Origin: Syngnathus acus
Taxonomy: Eukaryota > Chordata > Actinopteri > Syngnathiformes > Syngnathidae
Direction: 5' to 3'
Length of the DNA stretch: 64,000 bases
Assembly (NCBI RefSeq): GCF_901709675.1
Contig: NC_051091.1
Location: forward strand, 1,981,967-2,045,966
The notes beneath the pieces were generated by a model. It ran no database searches and was not told the origin of the DNA. It worked only from the letters and a program-made list of their open reading frames with translations. Of the stretch, positions 40,288 to 50,971 are shown piece by piece. The translations under genes were made by a program, and so were the position numbers. The first letter of the stretch is position 1, and each line of letters starts with the position of its first letter.

Positions 40288-40439
40288 GACATAACATTTA
40301 CGTGACAGTTGTTGTTTTTTTACTAAAAAAATAAAAATCACAAACGCAAATTAATTGCAATATTGTAAATAAATTAACTAAAATAATTGGAAATCATTTA
40401 ATAAGTTCTTAGGATAAAAAACACCCCGCAAATAATAAA

Positions 40440-40700
40440 AGACTGAATAAATACGTCATGGTGGAGTCGTCAGCGGTTGCCATGGCGGCTCTGACGTCAA
40501 AGCCCCTGCCGGGATGCCTGGAAGCCCCTGAGTGGCGTCGCCATGGATATTGGCGGGGGGAGGGGTGTGGCTTAGAGGAAGCGGAAGTGTCAGCGCAGGC
40601 GGAAGTGGTACTGCCCTGAATCCCCGTTCAGCGAGAGGAGGACGGCTCGATAAAAACCTCGTCGGTCATTGAAAATCGCCAACTCTCCTACCCGACTCAA
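40440..40700 (+). promoter_or_regulatory. Probable ywhab CpG-rich promoter and noncoding first exon
   Basis: The region turns GC- and CpG-rich. It has a full cAMP-response palindrome TGACGTCA at 40492-40499 and two CGGAAGTG ETS-type sites at 40582-40589 and 40600-40607, spaced 18 bp. A donor CAA|GTGAGT at 40700/40701 would end a noncoding exon 1 and splice to the acceptor before the ywhab start at about 42348. fer1l4 starts about 0.8 kb away on the opposite strand, so the two genes are divergent. The transcription start site is inferred. Confidence 0.55.
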
Positions 40701-42348
40701 GTGAGTTCACCACATTCGCACGCACTCGGCACACGCCGCCAGCAAGCTTCTCGCTTTGCGACCCCCGAGCGGCGGTCGTTTTTGCCTCCTCCGCGGCGGA
40801 AGGTGCCCATTGTGGTTTGGATTTAGGCCGAGATCCGATGGGGCCGCGGACGGGGAAAGTACCCAGCAGTACTCCGGTTCGACTCCACCTGAGTATGACG
40901 ACGTGTGCTTTTTATCCCACCCTGCTCAATGTTGCTTCCGATGCGACGGTCCTCGGGCGGCACGGTGCAGTGAGGGAGTCGCCGATGATTGGGGCCTCTT
41001 TTTTTGGACAGCTTAAACGCGCTGGCCCGTCTTTGGCGGCAACGGCGGCTTATCTTCGCCTCTTGTGGGCATTTGTGGGCTGTTCCCACCGGCAGGCTCA
41101 GTCAGAGTGGTGGAAAATCCGTCCGATTACCCAGCCTAGCGCTCACGTAGCCCCCGCTGCTCCGTCATGGCGTGGGCTAACACACCCTCCTTTCCCGGGA
41201 CCCCCCACCCCCCTTTCTTCGCGATTGTACTCGCGGATTGAATTTGGTTTGATTGAAGCGTCTTTCCGGCCATATGTCATATTTCGACAGCCCCAGTGGT
41301 CGTGTTTATGCCGCCCGTGTTATTGATTAAACGCGTCCGATCAGAGTGTCTCGTCGTCCGGCTAGCATGCTAGGCTAGCCTCCATCTTAAAATTCCACAG
41401 GGGAGTGCGGCGGAGTCGACGAGGGCGGAACTGCTTGCAGGCCTCGCGAATAAAGTCAGAGCCTGCTGTAACACTCGCCGGCCGCGACAAATTGACGACC
41501 GGAGGCGACGAATTGAAGCCTCTTTTGTGACTGCGTCGTGAGGAATGAAGTCATTAACAGGCTAGCCACCCACCCACCCTTCGCACAACAACTCGCTCGG
41601 TGAGCTTGCTCGCGTGTTAGCGGTTGGCTAATATTTAATGATAAGGTGTCATTTTGAATGACTTTTCAATTGAAATTACTGGCCGTTAATTGTAATTGGT
41701 CGATAATGATGTTTGCCGAACGATGACGAAAGGCGCTTCGGGGATTGAAATCGTTGGTGTGTGACGATGTGTGCCCAACGATTCACACATGGATGAAGGA
41801 AGATATAGGGGTCGCATATAATGGAAGCGTCAATTAAAGACTGTCATGAACGGTGTGCACTTAGTGATTTGGGCTGTGACGTGGCAGAATATTGGCAGAA
41901 ATATAGATTATTGTAAGTAAGTAGTAAAAGCAAATGTTTGCACAATCCGTCTGCTTCCACAAAGGACAGGAATTGGACAATAGTTCCATTTGGAGAGGCG
42001 AAAATTTCCAGGTTTTGGACAATTTTAACCAGTTCTCTAAAGCATCAATCAAATGTCCAAATCAAAGTCAACCTAAGAATTCATTGTCGAATAATTGTCT
42101 TGGACGCCGTTTTATTGTCTAAAAAAAAAAAAAATTGTGTGAACAACTCTGTGATGGTGGCGCTTTTGAGCCTGAGGTGGTTTGAAATTGGGTGAAGGCA
42201 TCCACCTCCAAAAACGTGACGTGCTGGGTTGTACCGATTAGCCGGGACAGATGTCCGCCTCTTCTCCGTTGGACCAGACCTACCTCGGTGGGTCGTCGGT
42301 CGCTTTTCACCAACCTCCGTGCGGTGACGCCCACGTTGTTGTCCGTAG
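40701..42348 (+). other. First intron of ywhab (inferred), no coding seen
   Basis: It is GC-rich at first (CpG island continuing to about 41600), then AT-rich. ORFs at 40756-41326 lie in the CpG island and have no recognisable domain. Confidence 0.5.
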
Positions 42349-42355
42349 CCACGAA

Positions 42356-44196
42356 ATGGACAAGAACGAGCTGGTGCAGAAAGCCAAGCTGGCCGAGCAG
42401 GCCGAGCGCTACGACGACATGGCGACCGCCATGAAGCAGGTGACGGAGCAGAACAAGGACCTGACCAACGAGGAGCGTAACTTGCTGTCCGTGGCCTACA
42501 AGAACGTGGTAGGACTCCCACCTCATTTGCGCTGGCTGTCCTCGCATTCTTCACGGCGCTCTTGACTTTGGCGGCGGCCTTGCCTTCCTGCCGGCAGGTG
42601 GGAGCTCGCCGCTCGTCCTGGCGCGTCATCTCCAGCATCGAGCAGAAGACTGAGGGCAACGAGAAGAAGCAGCAGATGGCTCGCGACTACCGCGTCAAGA
42701 TTGAGCAGGAGCTCAAGGACATCTGCAACGACGTGTTGGTATGTTCCGTCATGTCGTGATAGACCGCGTTACTCGCAAAGCGAGTTGGAGAGTTTGTGCT
42801 TGTTCCGCTTGTTGATATTTTCCTATGAAAACAAAAGAGAAATGAATATCTCAAAGGAACACACTGTTGTTGTTGTTCCTGTGCCCATCTCCTTCCAGAA
42901 TCTTCTGGACAATTTCCTCATCGCCAACGCAAAGTTGCCAGAGAGCAAAGTGTTCTACCTCAAAATGAAAGGAGACTACTTCAGATACCTGTCGGAGGTG
43001 GCGGCTGGAGAGGACAAGAAGGGTGAGCTTTGCTGCTGAGGCGCTGGCGGGATGGTCGTGAGGTGGCCACCTTCTGCCATCCTGCTGTAAGTAAGACAGC
43101 ATCTTGAGGTCAAAGCTCTCATGGAGGAAGATGGTGCCTCGTCCTGTCAAAAGTCATTGTTCTCCAGTAAGATGGCATCTCGTCACAACCCGGAACGCCG
43201 TTGACACAAAATGTCCACGATAGCAAACATTCATTTGATCAACCGAACAGGAGCGGTGGCTCGTGCACGTCTGCTCCCGTTGTTCAAATGGGAAAGTAAG
43301 AAGAAGAAAAACGTGCTGACCGTGGCCAGCAGATGGCACAACAGCTCTCTTTTGGATGAGCGCACTTGTATCACAGGAATGCACACGTCTGTGAGCAGCT
43401 GGATTTGCATTACCAGTGGCTGTTGATTGATCAAAGTCTCTCTTTAAAGAGACGGTGAGCAACTCCGAGGAGGCGTACGACACAGCGTTTAGCATCAGTA
43501 AGAAGGAAATGCAGTCCACGCATCCCATCCGACTCGGCCTGGCCCTCAACTTCTCCGTCTTCTTCTACGAGATCCTCAACTCGCCGGAAAAAGCCTGTCG
43601 TCTGGCCAAGGAGGTAACACGACAGCAATGTCAGCTGCAACCTCTGTGCCACTCTGAAACTTCAACCGCTCCCTTCCCGGGCAGGCTTTTGATGAGGCCA
43701 TCACACAAATTGACAACTTGAATGAGGAATCGTACAAAGACAGCACGCTGATCATGCAGCTACTAAGGGACAACCTGACCGTGAGTCGAAACTCTGGCGC
43801 ACCGCGACAAGCCTCGACAGACAATTCATTCGACACTTTGTTTTGATCCAGTTACATTTTGTCTCTTCTGAAGATGCCAATTGAATGTTGCTAACTGACA
43901 GTTTCTTTGGAATTGCAAGTGATTTTTAAGTCATGTAAAATACAATTCACAGAAATACAAATAAGGTTTAAAAAGTAAAAACCGAACAGTAAGAAAGCAG
44001 TTTTAAAAAGCTGAACAAGCAAAACGATTAAGATTCAAATCTAAAAAGGATGATAATGTTGTCAAGAACGGTTTCATTTTCTAACGTCTGTGAGCTCTTG
44101 TAACCAGGAAGTGATTGTGTGTGTGTGTGTCTTCCTCAGCTGTGGACATCAGACAACCAGGGTGACGAGGTGGAGGCCGGAGAGGGCGAGAACTAG
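42356..44196 (+). CDS. ywhab: 14-3-3 protein beta/alpha type (YWHAB), six coding exons
   Basis: 14-3-3 proteins are dimeric adaptors that bind phosphoserine or phosphothreonine motifs in many signalling partners. Coding exons 42356-42508, 42598-42738, 42899-43022, 43450-43613, 43685-43780 and 44140-44196 splice in phase to 244 residues. Family signatures are intact: [40 protein letters not shown] and the acidic tail ending EAGEGEN. The phosphopeptide-binding Lys and Arg residues ([15 protein letters not shown]) are present. The protein is close to both beta and zeta forms. Beta is chosen because tomm34 is adjacent, as in human 20q13. Which teleost duplicate it is (a or b) cannot be decided here. 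The exon at 43450-43613 is more diverged ([20 protein letters not shown]) than usual for this very conserved family, but no disabling change was seen. Confidence 0.95.
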
Positions 44197-45127
44197 TCCT
44201 ACACACCTTCGACCGACTCCTTTGTCATCCGACCTCCGCTCTTCCTCCTCCTGTCTTCATGCACACAAATGTTCATTCCTTCTTCTTCATCTTCTGTAAA
44301 AGAAGCAGCCGCATGGACCCCCCCCCCCCCCCCTCTCTCTCTCTCTCTCTCTTCCTGCCTCTCTCCAGCTGAACCTGGCACTCCAAAAGCTCCTTTAGAA
44401 CCTTCTGGCCCGTCCTGTCTCACTAGGAGGTTTTTCTTTTAAATCTATCACCATTTTCTTCCTCCTCTTAACTTCTTGCCAGCTTGTTAGTCCTGCCCAC
44501 TGGCTGCTTTTATTCCACTTCAATCCAAACAAGAAGACAAAAAAGGTTATTAAACTGTGTGTTTATTTTCAACAGAAACGCTCACGACTCTTTTCTTCTC
44601 GCTCCCAAAGCTCATGTTCGCCTATAGACTTGTAAGGAGGGGGGCATGAAAAAACACAGGTGTCACTGACAAAGATCTCAGATGTTATCTTAAAAAGATT
44701 GCAAGAAAAAAGGGATAAGATCAAAGACGCCACAGAATGAAATGCCAAGTCATGATAGAAGAGATCCATGTCAGCCAATGACGAGATTAAAGACTATCTA
44801 AAGACTAAAGGCGCATATCGCACCAGGGGGATTAGAAGAGAAAGGAGGTGGGTAGGTAATCCGGCGATCTGGGACCATGACAGGAAAATGGGCAATAACG
44901 CACTTGAGAGTAGCGCGGTGAAGACTAGATCGAATCAAACGAGATGGTGACCAGTGACCACATCAAAGACCCCAAGATGACGACGAGGATTTCAGGCACT
45001 TGGGTCAAGAGGATGGGCATCGCCGCAAGTGGCGGGCCGACTGCGCGGTGATTGCTTGTCTTTGCGGCGCCAACTCCACTCACTCACTTTCGCCTTCTAT
45101 CATGTTTCTGAACAAAGTGTCCAGTGG
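44197..45127. other. Convergent 3' region of ywhab and tomm34
   Basis: The two genes end about 0.9 kb apart. A C16 run (44318-44333) followed by (TC)n to 44351 lies in the likely ywhab 3'UTR. ATTAAA near 44548 is a possible poly(A) signal. No coding exon is seen. Confidence 0.6.
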
Positions 45128-48100
45128 TCACTTCTTCCTGCTCTTGCTCTTCTTCTTCTTCTTCTCCTGCGGAGGTGGTGGTGGTGGTGGCTGCTGCTGC
45201 TCTTCCTGCAGCAGCTTAATGGCAGCCGTGTTGTTTGGCTCAAGGGTGAGGAGCTTGTTCAGGTCTCGGATGCAACTTTTCCCGTCCTGACAAAAAACGC
45301 AGTTGGAAACTGCCAAGTTAGCTGAGGCTGAGCAAGTGGCGAGATAAGAGCAAAGGTAGATCACCTGGAGCTCCTTGTACGCCTGCGCCCGTCGGTACAG
45401 TGCCTTGACGTTGGCGCCGTCGATGGCGAGCGCTGCGTCACAGTCGCTGAGCGCATCGTGGTAGCGCTTCAGCGCCAGGTAGCACAAGGCCCTGAGAAAA
45501 CGCGCACAGGTTAGCATCGGAGCTCGGCTAATGCGGCCATCTTGCTTCCCTACCGGTTGGTGAAGGTGGCAGCCTCTTTGCCGTGGTGGAGGATGCTTTG
45601 AGTGTACTTTTCGGCGGCCTGGGCGTGCGCCCCTTTCTTGACCAGTGCGTTTCCTTCCTCCTTCAGCAATGTGGCTTTCTGGACATCCCCCTCAGCCGGT
45701 AGATTGTGGCTCGGCGCCACACCGTTGTGTTGCGATGGCACGGTAGAGGGTCCTTGGCTGAGCTTTTCCCGAACTGCCAGAGGTACAACGGGGATGGGAG
45801 GGAGCTTCTCGCGCCACGACGGACCATTGACCTGCGTCAACGCTTTTGTCATTCTACAAAAAGATAAAAAAACAGGAATTCGGTGGGCTCGTAGTAGCTA
45901 AGTAGATTGGTAAGCGGCAAGGTGATTACCGTTAATGGAAACTAACAAAATAACTATTTTTACAATTGAATGTGCGTAGAGAAGGTCGTTTGACAATGGT
46001 ACGGCAAACTTAACGACTTTTTATAGTTAAGAAAAAGACCTAATACAAATCGTCCACTGAAACGGAGCATTTTCATAAAAAAAAGAATGAAAACTAACAA
46101 AGCTGCTCTAGAGACTAAATATTCTTATGGAAAAAAAAATAAGTGTACAAACAAAATCAAAATTGATGAAAATTTCACAACTTAGGCCTGTTAAGTAGCC
46201 AACTAAGTAAGCGGGAAGCTTGCTAGTTACCTAGTAGCCAAATGGCTTAGCCATGTAGTTCCCTACCAAGGTGACAAGATACCTTTTTTTGAAACCTTGT
46301 TCGTTACATCATTTGACACAAACACATAGCGCTTGTTAGTAAGTATGCATACGTTAGCACGCACCTGTTGGCTCCGTCGTTCGCAGCCACAATGCGCGCG
46401 TCCAGCTGCAGCACCGTCTTGTAGTCCACGTAGGCCTGCTGATAACGCTCCTGGGCCTCGGAGGCGGCGGCCCGGCGCAGCAAAGATTTCACGTTGAACG
46501 GTAGCAGCTCCAGAGAACTAGCAGAGGAGCAGGGCCAGCTTTTGTCCAAATCTCACAAGTTGCGCACTTCTTACAGGGAAGTACGGAACCAGGGTGCTAG
46601 TAGTAAACTGAAGTAGGAAGGTCTGCCACTTGCTAGGTTGGCAAGTCGCTAGGTGGCTACGTAGGGACGAACTTGGGCAAATCAAGCGCAAGAATGTGGA
46701 CGGCGGCAAAGGGCGGGGACGATAACGTGACACGATCAGTCACAAAGTCTAGTCAAAGTCATATTATCATATTCCAGAAAAATGTCAATCAAATGATTTC
46801 TCTCTCTGGCAAAACACTGTTTACAGTATGTGTGCATTTCGGGAGAAGAGTTCAAATGGAACAGAGATTAAAATGTTAAATTAGGGCGTCTGATGATAGA
46901 AGACGACGGCTACTGCTCGCTTGCAGCGCAGCCTCGCGGTGGAAAGTAGCCTTAAGGCTGCGCATCAACTGCTTTGGTGATTAGAGGGAAGGTCTTTCTC
47001 CATCGCCGTCGTTGTTCACTTTGCAATCCGAAGCGGCCGAGCGGTTCGGTCACCGTACGGCTCGTGACGTCATCTTGGCTCTCAGCGCATCTTGTCGAGA
47101 GACCGAGTGCAAGTTGGTGCGCAATGGCCGAGTTAGCTCATCTTGTGGGGGGGTTACACCACCAAAGGATTCCCGAGCGCGGTACCGCTGCTCACTGCTC
47201 CCTTAGGGGATGGGTTAAATGCAGAGGACAAATTTCGCCACACCCAGACGTGTGTGTGTGACAATCATTGGGTCTCTACCTTTTTAGCTATAGCTTTTAG
47301 CTCGGCGCGCAGCCACACGGCTGCTGCGGTTAATCACCTGCGTTACCTAGGAGAATAATCCTTGCAAGTACTGCGTAAGGCCGACGGATATGCAAAATTG
47401 ACAGCTTCCAGCTCGCGACAAAAGTCTACCGCACCACCCGAGGTCCACGGGGAGCTTTTTAAAACCTTGAAAGCACTTTTCTGTTCATTTGTTATCTTAG
47501 CTACACATAATAGCCACAAGAAACAGAAGCACAAAGACGTCGCAAACTCACGATTACAAGACCACCTAAAGGCTGTTCACTGTCATTTTAAGGCAACACT
47601 TGACAATTCGAAGAATCCAAAACCCCATCACGTTGTTTTGAGATCATTCTTTGTTTCTTAATCATGGTTTAAAAGCAATTAAACCTTCATGACAAATGAT
47701 ATCATTTTGGGGAATCTGCTGTTCTGTACTCACATGTTGCAGTCCTTGAAACATTCGGCACAGTTTCCTTCTTTGAGGTAGCTGGCGGCACGATTGGAGT
47801 GCAACACACTCAACTCCTCCACGTTCTTTGGATCTGCAGGGCAGGTGCAAACGTCACCACACATTGGGACTCAAAGGATATCGACAAGTTCATATTTGAT
47901 ACAAAGACAAAAATTAAATACCAAACAATGTAAAGAATGAAGTAAAATTCTTTGGAGTATCTAGGTAACCGAATTTGTAGCCAGGTAAATCAAGTGGAGT
48001 CGATAAGTGCTGAGGTAGGTACACTTGGTAAGCGCGTAGGTCAAAATCAAGCTTATGCTATGCAGGAATTCTGCCTAGCAACAAGTGTGTTGCCTTCATG

Positions 48101-48393
48101 GCACCTGAGGAAAAAAATGCAGACTTTTACTGCTAGTGTGAACGAGGCCAATTTGCCCTCCAATAAAGCACTTGAAAGTATGTTCATCAAGTGTATGTGA
48201 CTTTAGTCCATTAGTCGTAGTTCAAGCTTAAATGATGTGAAGTGTGGCAATGCATATAGAAAAACTTACCGGACTTGTGTAGCTCGCTGATGGCCAGGCT
48301 GTATATGCGGGTGGCCTCTCCGTACTGGCCGGCCTTGAAGCACTCATTGCCGGCTTGCTTCAGCTCGGCCCACGGCTTCGCTTTCGGACTCAT
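45128..48393 (-). CDS. tomm34: Mitochondrial import receptor subunit TOM34, TPR protein
   Basis: TOMM34 is a cytosolic co-chaperone with two TPR domains that binds HSP70 and HSP90 and helps keep mitochondrial precursor proteins unfolded. Exons: 48270-48393, 47734-47833, 46365-46517, 45554-45853, 45365-45491 and 45128-45286, all in phase. The first TPR block (residues about 7-120) includes LKQAGNECFKAGQYGEA, HSNRAASYLKEGNCAEC and AYVDYKTVLQLDA. The second (about 190-300) includes LLKEEGNALVKKGAHAQAAE, TNRALCYLALKRYHDAL and YRRAQAYKELQ. The linker contains WREKLPPIPVVPL, as in the mammalian protein. The C-terminus is unusual: a seven-proline run followed by a Lys-rich end (EKKKKKSKSRKK), encoded by a GGT- and TTC-type trinucleotide repeat on the plus strand at about 45132-45205. 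The human protein lacks this tail. Confidence 0.93.
47138..47275 (+). repeat. Truncated tRNA-SINE tail in a tomm34 intron
   Basis: It shares CCCGAGCGCGGTACCGCTGC, GGGATGGGTTAAATGCAGAG and ACAATCATTGG with the SINE at 38392-38692, in the opposite orientation. The tRNA-like head is missing. Confidence 0.7.
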
Positions 48394-49152
48394 TCTAGCT
48401 CTCCTGTTTTCGGAAAATTTGAAACTCAGCACATATGGCGACTGGCTTCCATAGAATCATTGTGACAACATACACCCAGACAACCTTGTTAAGGCTGGAC
48501 ATTCTCAATTACTGCTATTTCCACCCAAAGTCAAACAATCACGTTTTGGTGGAAAGAGAAACGGGCCCGGTGGGCATTCGTGACATTGGCTAACATATTG
48601 GTGAAAAATAAATCTCCCGTCTCTTTTATTAGACCGACAAGCTTAACTTTTCGTTCGTTTCCGAAAATATAAATAAGTCAAGACGGCACATGACGAGTAG
48701 GTCTGTCATGCTAGTTGATACCGACACTTTCTTGCTGAAACTAAGCTAACAAAGCTATACAAACGAAGGCCGGAAGCTAAGCTAACCGGCAAACTTCCGG
48801 ATGCTGAGCTCAGGTCGAAGCTAAGGCTAACGACTAAAAGCTTATAGGCTGCGGGCAACACCGGCCGGCGTGTTAGCCATGTTTGGGGAATGGAGGGAAG
48901 CTGTATCGCTTACCGGCCGGCCTGCTTTCGGACGCTAAGTGGCGGATTCAGCGACAAAGGATGGCAGACGGCGCATAGACTTTAAAATGTCCTTAACTCG
49001 CCGACGTCATCGGCACAGCCATTCCCCCCAAGACCTTTTTTTTTTTTTTTTTTGGGGTGTTCGTTTTGGCACTGCTTGCGCAAAATGCGGTCGAGGTTTG
49101 CGGCGTGCCGGTAACTTTCCGACCGGCTGTGCTCACTTGTCAGCGGGGAGAA
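48394..49152. other. tomm34 5' region
   Basis: Promoter and upstream DNA of tomm34. A T21-type homopolymer lies at about 49035-49055. No coding exon is recognised. Confidence 0.5.
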
Positions 49153-49602
49153 TGACCACGCCAGTGTTGGCTCGTGAGTGAACGATTCGTTCAATAGAAC
49201 GAATCTTTTCAGGGAACGTGAGTGACCACTTCCTGAAGTGATTCGTTCTTTTTTCAGTTCATATGACTTCAACCAACATGCAATAACGTAACTTATCATA
49301 AACTGAACGAATCTGTGAGTGAACGAGTCAGTGAATGAGTGATTTGCATTTCCCGTTCATCGCGAGAACGGATCAGTGAGTGAACGAGTGCTGACTTTCC
49401 CGTTCGCGAACGAGTCAGTGACGCAATTTCCCCTTCACGACCGAGTGAGTGACTGTTGCCTTGCCTTTCCCATTCAACAACGGATCAGTGTGTGGGGAGG
49501 GGGCGAACGATTCGGTGAACCATTCTTTTGAACGAATCTTTTGAATGAACTGATTCTAAAGATTCAGTCCACTTAAAAAAAACAGGAATGCACATCACTA
49601 CT
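49153..49602 (-). mobile_element. GAATCGTTC-rich element, apparently full-length copy (hAT-like MITE?)
   Basis: On the plus strand it runs from AGTGTTGGCTCGTGAGTGAA to GAATGCACATCACTA. The ends form a short imperfect inverted repeat (AGTGTTGGC against TAGTGATGTGC), as in many nonautonomous hAT elements. Internally it is a mesh of GAACGAATC, GTGAGTGAACGA and GATCAGTGAG words. It aligns in reverse complement with the two pieces at 4313-4402 and 9775-10225. No clear 8-bp target duplication was found. Confidence 0.5.
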
Positions 49603-49674
49603 TCCTACTTCATTTTTACGCGTGTGTACGCAATCTCCGCTACGTAACATCCGGTCATCAACAATAACGGCAAA

Positions 49675-50168
49675 TTAAAGAGGAACCTTTCTGCCTCGCA
49701 CACCAGCTCGGGCTCCTTTCCAGCCAGAGAGGTGACATTCCATGTCCCAAGAGCCAGCTTCTGCAGCCGGGGATCAGACCGCCAAGGTGCTTACACTGCA
49801 CCCAACCCCTTTGGCCTCTCCCACAGGTGGTGAGCCCATGGGAAAGGGGACCATGGGCTTCCTTTTCGGGCTGTGCCCGGCCGGGCCCCATGGGCGAAGG
49901 CCCGGCCACCAGACGCTCGCCTTCGAGCCCCGCCTCCGGGCTTGGCTCCAGAGGGGGGCCCTGGTGACCCGCGTCCGGGTGAGGGAAAACGAAATCCATT
50001 TGTTTTTCTTCATAAGGGGCTTGTGTGAGCCGTGCTTTGTCTGGCCCCTCACCTAGGACCCGTTTGCCATGAGTGACCCCCCTACCAGGGGCATGAAGCC
50101 CCAGACAACATGGCTCCTAGGATCATAGGGGCACGCAAACCCCTCCACCACGATAAGGTGACGACTCA
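49675..50168 (+). mobile_element. 3' portion of a non-LTR retrotransposon (LINE)
   Basis: Words such as AGAGAGGTGACATTCCATGT, CCCAAGAGCCAGCTTCTGCA, GGGCTGTGCCCGGCCGGGCC and GGGGCATGAAGCCCCAGACA belong to a 3' segment common in fish genomes, recognised from memory as LINE-derived. It ends in ACCACGATAAGGTGACGACT and is directly followed by the DENR fragment. No reverse transcriptase sequence is present. The ORF at 49742-50056 is a by-product. Confidence 0.65.
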
Positions 50169-50171
50169 CGG

Positions 50172-50390
50172 AGGATGATGAATGACGTCAATGATGTCAT
50201 CGGTGAAATCTCCCTGAATGATGATCTCATCCTCGGCAGGGACAGAGGCGCCACAGGAGAACTTCTGAGCAAAGAACTGCTGAGCCTCTTTCAGCTCAAC
50301 ATCAACAGTTGCCAGGCCACACACCCGCGTCACGTATTTCTTCTTGGCACGTGGCATTTTGGCTATTTTGGCTACATTCATATGATAGTT
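50172..50390 (-). pseudogene. DENR (density-regulated protein) retrocopy fragment
   Basis: The minus frame encodes [20 protein letters not shown], then [32 protein letters not shown] and a stop after HHPP. This is the SUI1-like core of DENR, a translation reinitiation factor that works with MCTS1. Only about 60 of roughly 200 residues remain, without introns, and both the N-terminal half and the last 20 residues are missing. The short upstream codons (NVAKIAK) resemble the VTIAKI that precedes this part in DENR, so the fragment continues a little before the first Met. It is a truncated, probably processed copy. Confidence 0.85.
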
Positions 50391-50971
50391 ATTCCCAAGA
50401 AATGTTGTCAGCGTAGCGTATCCTTCTCACTTTGATTACTTTTGGTGAAATGCTCTTGGATTTGTCTGGCGCTTAGAGGAGCGCTCCGCCAAGGTGGCCA
50501 AGGTCAAGGTGATCTTGAAGGCCTGTCCCCTGCGGACGGTCAGCGGATCTTCGGGAAGCTCGTTGGTGTGGTGCCCGCTGTGATTGAGCCCTTGAAAACT
50601 GACACGCACCACAGCAACAAAAAGAAGAGTTAGTTCCTGTTACCTCAAGTGGGGTAAAACCTTTAATTCCACTCGGTAATTTGTTTTTTTCTTTTAATTA
50701 GCGAGAGTTGTTCACATCACATTCGCCCCTCCCACCAGATGAGAATGTCCACTGGAGTGAGCACAATATTTTGTGAAGTTTCCAACATCAATTTATTTAG
50801 GAGACCTGAGAATCTCAAGGGCTGTGTAGCAGCTGATAACGATTGATCTCTTCCACTCTGTTGTCCATCCAGAGTTGAAATGGGACGCGCGCAAGCACAC
50901 AAAAACACACACACAAACCCGAATATAATACACAAGCATAACTCCCAGGCACACACACACACATGCGCACA
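50391..50971. other. Unassigned sequence and ccndbp1 3' flank
   Basis: 50460-50635 is more GC-rich than its surroundings and has a plus-strand ORF ending GVVPAVIEPLKTDTHHSNKK; it could be debris of another retrocopy, but I do not recognise it. 50880-50965 contains (CA)n tracts. The ccndbp1 3'UTR should lie here on the minus strand. Confidence 0.35.

Noticed and set aside
40817-41326. 169-codon ORF in the CpG island
   Set aside because: It is probably chance open frame in GC-rich DNA within the inferred first intron of ywhab; no domain recognised.
49742-50056. 104-codon ORF
   Set aside because: It lies wholly inside the LINE 3' segment and matches no protein domain.
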